Shown: piece by piece, positions 11,901 through 24,232 of the stretch
Layout: each line of letters begins with the position of its first letter
Numbering within the stretch: the first letter of the stretch is position 1
Assembly: GCA_031002005.1 (NCBI GenBank)
Contig: CM061920.1
Location: 50,694,610 to 50,758,609 of the forward strand
Source of the DNA: Vandiemenella viatica
Lineage: Eukaryota > Arthropoda > Insecta > Orthoptera > Morabidae
Direction of reading: 5' to 3'
DNA length: 64,000 nt
The notes under the pieces: generated by a model
Told to the model about the DNA's origin: nothing
Databases searched by the model: none
What the model saw: the letters and a program-made list of their open reading frames with translations, nothing else
Made by a program: the position numbers and the translations under genes

Positions 11901-14900
11901 GCCATTTGATTCTTATATAGTTTATGAAGTATCTTCTATCTCGATATTTTGATCTGATTTCTTTAAAATTTTGAACATCTTGTCCCATCCAAAATCATCA
12001 AAAGCTTTTTCTAAATAAACAAACGCCATAAAGGTACCTTTGTTTTTCTTGATCCACCCTTCAAGTATTAATCTTAAAGTCAGAATTGCTTCCTTTGCAC
12101 CACGGTTTTTCCCTAAACCCCAACTGATCTTCACCTACTATCTCTTCTACTACCCTTTTCATATTTCTATACATTATTCTGGTCAGTAATTCTGAAGAAT
12201 GTGATATTAGACTTACAGTGCGATAATTATCACTTTTTTTAAAAATTTTACTATTTATAAAATCAGTTGGAATCTCTCCTGTTTTATAAAATTTTGATAT
12301 CTGATTCAATAATCATTGGTTTCCTTCTAGTCCTAGGAATTTAAGAAGTTCTGCAGGAATCTCATAAATTACAACTGATTTATTTGATTCTAATACATTC
12401 AAAGCTCCATAAAACTCTCTCCTCAATACGGAATCTCCTAAGTCATCAATGTCGACGTCACCTTCCTTTTCCGTTTCGCTGTTGTTCATCATAGAGTTTC
12501 TCAACGTTTTCCTTCCGTCTGTTAGCTCTACGTTCTGAGCTTAAAAGAGGTTTCCCATCGGCAGCTTTAACGTTTATAGATCTTCATTTCTCCGAAATTC
12601 TGTTTGATGTTCCTGTATGCCACACCTACTTTGCCTACGACCATTTCCTTTTCTTCTTCCTCACTGTATTATTGGAGCCACTTTTCTTTTGCTTTATTGC
12701 ATTTTGTGTTTATTTGATTTCTAAATTGTCAGTATTGCTGTCTTCCTGTTTCATCCTGAACATAATTATGCTTTCTCCTGTGTTCCATGAGCTCCAAAAT
12801 TTCTTCTGTGAGCCAAGGTTTTCGGGCGGTTTGTTCCCTAAAGCCTAATATTTCTTTCCAAGCTTTCATTAGTTCTCTCTTCAAAGCATTTCATTCGTCC
12901 ACAGTTTAGCTCCTTTTAGAGTTACTTCTTAGACCCACTTCTACCATTTCTGCAAAAATTTTACTTCATGTTAGATTGTTTCATTTTATTCAATTCGTCT
13001 GTTCTGTTTGTATTGCTTCTTTATTCTCTCGAATTTCAGCCTGCACTTCATAATTATCAGATTATGGTCGGAGTCTATGTCTTCTCCTTAGTGTGCTTTA
13101 CAGTCTAGAAACCGAATCCTGAATCTCTGTTTGACTCTGTAATCTAGCCTGTATCCCCTGGATGTTTCCATATGTATATACTTCTTGCATGATTCTTAAA
13201 CAGTGTGTTTGCCACAACTAGCTTATATCTTTCACAAAATTCTAACAACCTACTTCCTCGCTCATTTATTTCTCCTAGACCAAAACTTCCTCCAATATTC
13301 CCATCTTTTCCTTCTTCCACTGTCGCATTCCAATGACCCATCATTATTAGATTTTCCTTACCCTTCACATGTTGGATTAATTCTTCGATTTCAGAATATA
13401 CTTTCTCTATTTCTTCATCTTCTTCCTGTGGCGTTGTGTACACTTATACTAACGTGGTTGGGGGAGGGGGGCCCTTAGTTTCTAACTTCATCAAAATAAT
13501 CCTATCACTAAACTGTTCATAATAACTCATCCGTTTCCCTATTCTCTTGTTCATTACAAACCCTACACCAGTAACTCCATTGACAGCTTTTTTGTTTATT
13601 ATTTTGTGCTCCCCAGACCAAAAATCGTGTGCATCTTTCCACTAAATCTGAGTAATCCGAACGAAATTACAGGAGGATTCGATTACATGTCGTCGGGATA
13701 CCTTTAGGGTCTTTAATGAAGTGGCTTCCTGTTGCATTCTGTATCCTCATGCCGTAGATCATTTTTGATTCATTCGCCTTTAGGAGCCGTTTCCAGCCCC
13801 AAGGGGAAGAGGATGCTCTGGACAACTCCCTGCTCTTCCGTCCTCCTTTAGGAGGTCGTTGGCAAGCAGTGGGTGACGACTTATACCGAGAATCTTTCAG
13901 TCACCAGAACCTCGTCGGTGCAAACGTGAAGAGGTTGAAGTTAGGTTGGAAGAAGCTAATATAGTCTCTAACAAACCATTACCCACCTCCTTTTTTATGT
14001 CTGCTTCTTTATTTCGTGTGGCTCAAGTTACATTGGTTGTATCTTTGACGGACAGTACGATCTATAGCCAGGATTGCCAAAATTCCTTATTTCATCGTGA
14101 CCAGAATATGAGTCAATTCACAATAATGTCGAATCTGGTGAAAATACGATAACCATTCTGCAATCAATGGATCAACATATTGAGCATTTAATCTGCAATG
14201 TAATTCTTCATATCTTTGTTTAATTACACGGAACTGTGAACTAGTTCTCGAGTATTTTTGCATACAACTTCTGAACTAATCCGTACGGTAACATTAAATA
14301 ATGTGCACCCTTGAAGTAATATAAAAGCCCAACGGTACTTCTCATTTTCTGATCTAATAGCTGTTGACTAAAAGCTTAGAGAACGCATTGTGAGTGCTGA
14401 AGGAATTACGTGGACGTTATTTACTGTGCTTCTTCGCAAACATCAGTAATTGTATACAAAAATATATATTTTACGTTTTTAGGATGCTTAATGACAACTA
14501 ATTGCATCACAGATAGGGTTTTATTATATTAAAAAAATCCATTTTGTTGTTACTATGGACATACATTGAATTCCAGTGCGTAAATACTGAGATTTACTGC
14601 ATCTTTGAAGGAAAATGCAACACACAACCGTATTTAGAACAAGAAAAAGCGCCACATGCGATCTTTGAGCGCATCAGACAGTAATTTTCTCTCTTTTCAA
14701 CAGCATACCAATTGATAATTTCTCTTCTTATGTGCAATAAAAATACAACCAGTCCCTCTTAGACAATTTCTGGCTCCCTGATTCCACAGATGCTGGCTTA
14801 TTAATAAAAATGTATTTTTTTCTTGGGAGGGTGGGGAGGACGCCGGTTCGAATCCCTTTCCGGGCATCCAGATTTGGGTTTTCCATGGTTTCCCCAAATC

Positions 14901-17900
14901 ACTCCAGGTGAATACCAGGATGCTGTCTTCAAACGTCCATGACCAAATTCCTTCCAGCTCCTTGACCCCAGTTCCATCCCGTCTCTAATGACCTCGTCGT
15001 CGACGAGGCGTAAAGCCATAAGCAAAAAAAAATTCTTTTACTTTTGGAATTATTAATCATATTAACAACAAGTTACTACTTCAACAAATAAAATAATAAA
15101 TTTCCCAAATCACTCCAGGCAAATGCCGAGATGCTTCCTTCAAAAAAGGCCATGGGCGAATTCCTTCCCATTCCTTGCCCCCCATCCTTTCCCGTCTCTA
15201 AATGACCTCGCTGTTATAGAGACGTTAATCAGATAAAAAAAAATATATAATAATAAATAATTTCGGAAGTCCCTAAGTTGAAAATCCTTTGTCAAAGTAT
15301 ACTTTCGACTGTACAGGCGCCTTCCTGATCCCGTACTTCGTGATGCTCGCCGTGGAAGGCATCCCCATCTTCTACCTGGAGCTGGCGATCGGCCAGAGGC
15401 TGCGCAAAGGCGCCATCGGCGTCTGGAGCCAGGTGTCCCCCAAACTGGCCGGCATCGGCATCAGCAGCGCAGTCGTCTCCTTCAACGTCGCGCTCTACTA
15501 CAACACCATCATCGCCTGGTGCCTCTTCTACTTCGCCCAGGTAAGCACGCGCTCTACTACAACACCATCATCACCTGGTGCCTCTTCTACTTCACCCAGG
15601 TAAGCAAGCGCACTACTACAACACCATCATCACCTGGTGCCTCTTCTACTTCGCCCAGGTAAGCACGCGCTCTACTACAACAACCATCATCACCTGGTGC
15701 CTCTTCTACTTCGCCCAGGTAAGCAAGCGCACTACTACAACAACCATCATCACCTGGTGCCTCTTCTACTTCACCCAGGTAAGCAAGCGCACTACTACAA
15801 CAACCATCATCACCTGGTGCCTCTTCTACTTCGCCCAGGTAAGCAAGCGCACTACTACAACAACCATCATCGCCTGGTGCCTCTCCTACTTCGCCCAGGT
15901 AAGCACGCGCTCTACTACAACAACCATCATCACCTGGTGCCTCTTCTACTTCACCCAGGTAAGCAAGCGCACTACTACAACAACCATCATCGCCTGGTGC
16001 CTCTCCTACTTCGCCCAGGTAAGCACGCGCTCTACTACAACAACCATCATCGCCTGGTGCCTCTCCTACTTCGCCCAGGTAAGCAAGCGCACTACTACAA
16101 CAACCATCATCACCTGGTGCCTCTTCTACTTCACCCAGGTAAGCAAGCGCACTACTACAACAACCATCATCACCTGGTGCCTCTTCTACTTCGCCCAGGT
16201 AAGCAAGCGCACTACTACAACAACCATCATCGCCTGGTGCCTCTCCTACTTCGCCCAGGTAAGCACGCGCTCTACTACAACAACCATCATCACCTGGTGC
16301 CTCTTCTACTTCACCCAGGTAAGCAAGCGCACTACTACAACAACCATCATCACCTGGTGCCTCTTCTACTTCGCCCAGGTAAGCAAGCGCACTACTACAA
16401 CAACCATCATCGCCTGGTGCCTCTTCTACTTCACCCAGGTAAGCAAGCGCACTACTACAACAACCATCATCGCCTGGTGCCTCTCCTACTTTGCCCAGGT
16501 AACCACGTGCTCTACTACAACAACCATCATCGCCTGGTGCCTCTTCTACTTCGCCCAGGTATGGTCGCGCTCTACTACAACACCATCATCGCCTGGTGCC
16601 TCTTCTACTTCGCCCAGGTATGGTCGCGCTCTACTACAACACCATCATCGCCTGGTGCCTCTTCTACTTCGCCCAGGTATGGTCGCGCTCTACTACAACA
16701 CCATCATCGCCTGGTGCCTCTTCTACTTCGCCCAGGTATGGTCGCGCTCTACTACAACACCATCATCGCCTGGTGCCTCTTCTACTTCGCGCAGGTATGG
16801 TTACTGTGTACTGTAATCTGCCCCAGTACTGTCGTTACTTCTCAAATGGTAATTAACCTGAATGTTGGATTAGTCCCTCCATCGGAGGCACATTAGGTTT
16901 GTATGCAGTGGTAATTCGTTTCTCGTGTGTGCATAAGTGGGGTTGAATGATGTAGATGACTGATGTCTGTTGCTTAGTATTGTATACTATTTGTGTTGTA
17001 TACCTGAAGAAGAAGGAAGGGATAGGGTGAAGCCCAGTGCCAGACCATCCATATGTAAGACCAGAAATTTTTCGTCTTATCAAGCTAGGATGGCAAGCCT
17101 TTGATAGGCATTCCATTATCCTCAAATCGATTATGCACACAAATCTACATCAAATAGTTTACAACCTGTGTAATATGACTATACTGACTTACGGCTGTGA
17201 GACCAGGACACAAACGAATTTGTGAAAGGAAAAAGTAGAACACAACTGTGAACAATGGAAGGGTCAATGTTAGGAGTAACTAGAAAAGACAAGAAGCGAG
17301 CAACCGACATTTGGTCAGTCACAAGGGTCACAACCATCTAGGAGAAGACAGCTTGAAGTGGCAGTGGGCCGGCCATATTGCTCGGATGAAAGACGAAAGA
17401 TGGACAAAAACAGTGTTGGAGTGCAGCCCAAGAGATCATCAGAGAACAATAGGAAGACCTATGGGACAAGGACATACGCAGGGTTGTTGGAGTTAACTAC
17501 AAAGGATCGCCCAAGATTGTTCGACCTGGAGAAGACTGATTAAGCTCTATTTGAACTCATAACTATAAGAGGCCACGTCATTTAATGATTGAACTGACTG
17601 ATGGTGATGATGATCAACTTATGTGAGCTATACAACAATAATTACTTCTATTTTGTTGGAGCTTAACAACTTGCAATATAGGATTATAAGAGGATTAAAG
17701 TATGTAAACAAGCTACTATGGGGCTAGGCGGTGCAGTGCACCGGGGTCCCTACGCTGAGGGGGCCCCCAAGCAGCATACCTCCGGGGGTCCCCAAGCGCA
17801 GTTCAGAGGGCTCACGGGCCTTCACGGCAAATTGGTGACCTTTTTTTTATCTCAACCGTCGTTTAATGGGGGCCCCTGAGACACAGGGAGCCCCCTCACT

Positions 17901-20900
17901 GGCTCACTAGTCAGGGGCCCCCAGCCTCAGCTCAGGGAGCCCCTACCAGCAACACAAAACAAAAAAAGGTCACCCATCTGGCCTGAGAGCCCAAAATCAT
18001 TTTTTTGCACCAGGGCCCTTGTTGACCTAGCTACGCCACTGTGTAAACTGTTTTGTAGAAAATGAGACAGCGTTTTAAAACGGAGAGTTTTTTTCATATA
18101 TTTTTCTTTTATTCTTTTACATCTCGATAACCACGGCTACTAATTTCGGACGGGACTTCCGTGAACTCCTATGAAGGAGTTGTTGTCAATCCAGATCACC
18201 ATCGCCGGAAAGAGCATGGAAGTCGCTGAAACGCCCGTTTAGCGTTGTGTCGCACGTATCGGATTTGTCTCTGCAAACAAAATGATTTATGGATTTGGAA
18301 AAAGAGTTAAACAACATAAATTTTCAGTATATTTATATGAAATAACTGAATCAGTCGCATTTATCTTGGAATATGGAGAAATTTCCAAACAAAATGATGA
18401 TTAAAAAAAAGCTTATATATCATCATACATGTCAATTTGTTAAATACTGTGTTAACCCCAAAACTTGAGTTTAAAATTGCAGAGCTTTGTGTTCCTCACT
18501 TGACTTAAATCTTCAAGAATGTTGCTGACATTTCTACCGTATATGCAATGAGCTGTACTTTACATGGTCGATAACAAACAACTCACATAATTATGTAAAT
18601 AACAGATTGTTGCGAACAATTTTTAAGGTACACAACTAGACAATTTTCCTGATTACTTCTTGTAAAACGAATAGAATCTTTCATGCGTGGGAAAATTGTT
18701 ACTTCCTGGACAAGAAGCGATAGAAGAAAGTGTGATATAGATGCCAGCAAGTTATTAAGGTCAATCGAAGTGACGGATTGTTCTATGAGTTACGATAACA
18801 TTTCACGACCAACACATGTTGTCTATTTAAACAGATAAAATGAAATTTTTATCATTCAATTACGTTACTCTATATAGTTAGTATTTACATTTCATCGACG
18901 ACGAGCTCATTAGAGTCAGGCGAGGGTTTCGGAGGAGGAACGGGAAGGAAATCGCAGATGGTCTTTCTTTATAAGGAACCATTATGGAAAAGCTGCAAAA
19001 CCGAATTCTGTTTGGTTTCATAATTGGCGGATTATTATCACGGCGGAAAATGACAAACGTTCACTGCATTGAACCAGTGCCAGGCTGTCGCCTCTGCTTA
19101 CGCCGGTCACAAGCGGAGGGCGCTTCTGTGCTTTATTCAGTCCGCCTCACAAGCAAAAGCAAGGTCTGCTATTTCCGAAGAGAGTCTGTCAGTATACAGC
19201 TACTACGTTGTGGAGAGTGACGGAAGTACACTTTACTTAAAAGGGGTGAGCGAACAATACTCAACAGTCAAATCGGAAGTTTGTAAACTAAAATTTTGTC
19301 AGACGAGAAAGAAAATATTTTCAGCATAGAGAGTATTAAGTGATCTTAAAACTTAATTACCATGTCCATAGCGCAGTCTCACTTAAATAATTGTTTGTTG
19401 TTTTGCAGAGTTTCCAGTCGGAGCTGCCCTGGGCCAACTGTCCTGTCAAGTACCTGGAGAACGGCTCCTACACGCCAGAGCCCGAGTGCGTAGTAAGTAC
19501 TCTATATCACGCAACACTTCAGCCAATTCATATTCTTCTCTGACGCTTCAAACAAATTATTTCAAGTACTGGGAACTACAAATGTTCTCCGTGGTTTTAA
19601 AATCTAGTATTCATCATACTAATACGCAATATTGGAAAACATATTTACAAAACACAGAGGAACAGAGGTAACAATGAATAGACTTGCTAAATGTACAGTC
19701 TCTCTGTTAAACTCAACAAGGGCACCAAATCTTATGGACATACAGCGACTTCAACTACATTACTGGCAAAAGTTGGAGCCGAGACATACAAACGCGCGTA
19801 AATTTCGACAGAAAAAAAAAAAAAACAAATCGAGTGGCATCAGACACGATGTGTTCAAGATAACGTTCCAAGTGTTCATCGATGAGTCACCAGAGGGGCA
19901 TGATTTAACTGAAAAATCAGATGTAGTGTGTTTTCTCTTACCCGCCTCATCACCCTAAAAATACCTTTTTGTTGCAGTGATTTCTGGAAGGGAACGGGAC
20001 TGTAAGGGATTTCTTCATACATTAGTATTTGTCAGCCATTTTCAATCAAGGCCTGTTAGAGTCGAAAGTACTAATCATCATGATTCTCTAAAGATGTAGG
20101 GCCTAAAGGTAGTCAGTTAAAATTAGTAGATTTTCTGTCGACTGCAGTAACCTTATGAGCTTCTATACATCTTTCATAGTGGTTTGCAAAGCAATCATTT
20201 AAACTTTCTGCAAGAAATACAATATTCAAATTATCAACAGTTGTTACAAATATTTTACATTTTACAGAGTTATGTCGGAAACTAAGCCTTCTTGGTAATA
20301 TATTTCTTTATTACTTCCTACCAATAAAATTTAGTAAGAAAAAACATAATAAAAAGAGTAAAATTTGGTTTTAAGAACACTTTGCGTTTTTAGGTGACTT
20401 GATTCCATTTCAAGGATGCGTGGTTGTGTTCATAGTTTAATAATTGTTCGTATCTATCAATGACGACGTTTGGACAAATTTCATATTTTAGTTCCACTTT
20501 TATAACTTCTCGCTTTGCAGTTATTATGGTAACGACAGATATCGTTTCTGACCAACATTTCAGCAGCTAAATATTCAGCATAATTCATCTCAGTGATTTT
20601 TTCTACAAACAAGCATATAAGATAAATGCATATTACTTGAAACCTTTAAAATGTTCTAAGAACCTCTTGCTGTACATTGAATGGAAGATGACATCATGTT
20701 ATGCAACAGGATTAACACGGGAGAGAGTACTGTGAACAGCTACAGGGGATGTTGACAAGATATTAAGTTGGGAGCTCAGCTTGGAATGAAGATAAATTCA
20801 AAACGAGCGAGTTTATTAGGCCCACTGATAGAAATTAAAGTAAAGGAGGAGTTTCTTGTTGAGGGTTTAAAATGTAAAAGTCATTAGTGCAGAGAATTCA

Positions 20901-23900
20901 AGATCCTGCATTTACTGGAGAGGGATGTTAGAGAATTGATGCGCAAAGCCTTGAATGGATCATTGCTTTACTACAATTGGATGATAAGGGGCCTCTCATA
21001 ATAGGTATCAAATACAGAAGTTTGAGGTGGTACAGTACAAAGAAGGAAAGCTAGATTTGTTTGTGAAAATGGCTTTAACGCCACAAACGGGTATGATGGA
21101 AAAAAACTCGATATGTAAGTTCTTTGATTCCAGTTCCACGTTAAATTGTAGGTACATCCACGATAGAGACAGAACGCGTGGTAAATCGAAAAATGTCGTT
21201 TGGTTTCCTTGCCAATATTGTCATAAGTACGGTTCGGATCTTTCTAAATCATATTTTATTCCTGCCTTCTTTCCGAATTGAAATGCTGAATTAAACACTG
21301 ATTAAACGTTTCTGAATGGATTTGAATTATTTTATATAGCACTAATTCATACTATTGTCCTTTTAGTCATATTACGATAACATTTATGGTCATATGGTGA
21401 CATTAAGAGGAAAAAACTGGTAATATTTCAATAGAACCGGGAATTCACTAGAAGTTATAGATGAGAAGAAATTAAGATAATTGTTCACAGAACTTTACTA
21501 CTATTACACATTGGAGTAAAAAACAAAACTAATTGTAACTGAATTGGCCAGAATTAAGGTAATACATTATTGTCACTCTCTATAATGTTCTGCCCGCCTT
21601 TTAATCTCGACAATGCAGCAGCAGCATGCCTGTGTCGATCCGCGTCAATCAATGTCTCATTGTCACCAATAATTTTGAAAATAATCCTGTCATCGTCAAA
21701 TCTGCATTGAATCAGTGAGTACCGCCACGCTGAAAACAAATTCTGAAACTGCGAAGTTAAGAGTTACGTAAAGGAATTTGGAGTGGAGTATTTTAGTGCA
21801 GACGAAAGAGTACTTTTATCTAAATTGTATGAAATTAAAGTGACTTCAACAAAACCATTTAAAATTTAATATCCCAATGGTGGAGTTAATGCGCGGAAGC
21901 AAATAATGCTGTCTACATGAAAGCGACACTACCAGATAAAATAAATTAAGAATAATTGAGCATATTTTGATGTAAAGTAAAATTAAATGTTTGGTCACAT
22001 TTTGTTATTTTTAGGTCACACATACCCGTCTTTAAGGTCATATTTGCATGCATATTCCTCTATTTTTTTGGTCATAAAGATCCGAATCCCAGTATAAGCA
22101 TTTATCTTTTACACTAGCGGATGATTACTGCCTGACAATGTGATTGTCCCCACAGAGGAGCACCCCCACGCAGTACTTCTGGTACCGGACGACTCTGATG
22201 GTGTCGGAGGACATCAACACACCAGAGGTGTTCAACTGGAAGATAGCGCTTGCCCTGGTCATCGCCTGGCTGCTCGTCTATATGTGCATGATCAAGGGCA
22301 TCGCCTCCTCGGGCAAGGTACAACACACATATTCTATAAGCGTTCATTGAAAAAAAAAAAAAAAAAACCTTCGTATTTATCCAGATCTCAAAACATATTT
22401 AAAATTTTAGTCAAGCAGATAACAAAGAATACTCACGTTAATGCTGAAGTTCCGGTGCTCGTTATTACTCTACCCTCTGCCCAATTTTTCCAAAATAGTC
22501 AGCACGAAAAATTATACAACTTATTTACACGTATTTTCTTAAGAGAAGGAGTAAACATTGTTATACTTAGTCCATGTTAGAAGCAAACAGAAGAATCGAA
22601 TAACTTGTCAGACCATGGGGCAAAGTGTCACGGCCCAGGCATTCCAATTCCCTTGCCTCCACGTAATCCACTTGTCAGCAGGCTGGTGAGCCGTTCTAAA
22701 CGTTTAATTCTAAAGATAAAATCATTTGAATTCCGGTAATCGACTTCTTAGTGAAAAAACACTACCAATTGGGAAATTTACCAAAGCATGTATGCATATG
22801 AGGTGACTGGAAGTTTCTCCATTTATGTAAAAGTAGTGCTACATTCCCTCCTGTCGTCCAGACAACGTTAATGGCCTCTACACCAAATTCAGATTGAAAG
22901 TATCAAAGCACGCTAATTAATGCTGAAGTTTTGAATTAATCTTCGCTGCTCTTAAAACATCTGGAGATAAAGTATCATAACAACAGCAGCTCCGTTTTAG
23001 AATTGTAGCTTCTTGCGGTATGAATAATCCTCTGCTCTTCAAGTTCCCGTTGTACTGGCGATGAAAACTCACCTGTAGTTTACGTAACTTTAATATGGAG
23101 AGACGTAACTATGTTTATTTCTTGAAAATATAAAACAGTTCTTGGTGTTCTATTACGAATTTGCTCAAATAACTCTCATTCTTGTTTCGGAACCACAATG
23201 ATCTGAAACTTAACTTACAGCTGTGAATACCAATTAGTACTAAATGTTCCGAAAACATGACCAAGAATTGTCAAAACATTTGATGCAAAAATATAAATTA
23301 AATTTGGCTTAGGTTAGATACACTAAAAGAATAAGCCTTTGTCCTAATTGGAATGCAACCTTGTTTAGTATTTTTTTTATGGCTTTACCTCTTGACATCG
23401 ATTTCATTAGAGGCGGGAAAGAGCGGGAAGGCATTCGGCCATAGGGCCTTTTTAAAGGAACCTTGCCGGCATTTGGTGAAACCCTGAATGGCCGGATCAG
23501 GATTCGATCGCGCATCCTCCCGAATGCGAGGCCAGAGCTCTTGTTCACTAATGACTCCGCCTGCGAGGATGTGCATGGTATTCATTCATCGCTTCCGCCT
23601 TATAATGCTTATGTCTCAGATACTGTAGATAAATAACAATTTTTAATAGATTTTTAATGCCAAAATTTCCTTCGTAAAACGTTGGTACATGTAGCATGTA
23701 CGATTTGTTGGTAACTGTAAGGCCGGGCGCACATTGACGCGCAGTCGGCGCAGCGCAGCACAGTTTCTGTGTCTCTATGTTTTGGGGCGGAACAGCGCGT
23801 ATTGAGACGCAGAGCAGGGCAGCGCAGTACTGCGCCGCACGTGGCCTGCGCCACGTTGTGATTACGACACAGAAACTGTGCCACGCAGCTCACTCGTGCC

Positions 23901-24176
23901 GGTTTTTGCCGTAACACTTCTTGCGTTATTTATAATCTTGCTTTACTTATAATCATTTTCAACTATGGAATAAAAAAAATTGATTAATCTGGTGCGTAAC
24001 CAACCTGCGATTCACAATATCAGTTATAAAAAACACATAAAAATTAAATTTAAACAAGAGATTTGGACAATGAGCCCAAAAAGTGGCGAGTAAATTCAGC
24101 ATTTATTTATCATACAACTATCCATTTACAATTTTCTTTTCTTTTTTTGAATTCATTTTTAATAAAACTTCGAAAA

Positions 24177-24232
<56 letters not shown>

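Larger units (their letters stand above)
7271..15316. other. Intron 2 (8046 bp)
   Basis: Contains a dispersed repeat (8095-8590), a 56-nt A tract, a minus-strand LINE (11018-13950) and two SINE copies (14820-15236). 7330-8090, 9000-11010 and 13960-14810 hold no feature I can name. A GC-richer stretch at 10520-10920 has no supported gene. It ends GACTGTACAG. Confidence 0.8.
15541..19408. other. Intron 3 (3868 bp)
   Basis: Holds the splice-junction minisatellite, a 3' LINE fragment (17030-17625) and a MITE (17711-18041). 18050-19400 has no recognisable gene; a short frame at 18984-19220 is not supported by any domain. It ends TGTTTTGCAG. Confidence 0.8.

Noticed and set aside
14843..14853. tRNA gene at GGTTCGAATCC
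   Set aside because: Only a B box followed by a SINE body; no cloverleaf or acceptor stem. The same holds near 45420, 26095 and 23505.
15541..16794. CRISPR-like periodic array
   Set aside because: Direct head-to-tail repeats with no unique spacers, in a eukaryotic intron derived from the adjacent exon.
15578..16896. Two open frames of more than 400 codons, read as a repetitive protein
   Set aside because: They are shadows of the splice-junction minisatellite. They have no own start context and are explained by repeat units without stops in two frames.
22140..22580. 146-codon frame overlapping exon 5
   Set aside because: Out of frame with the conserved transporter exon and extended by an A tract.
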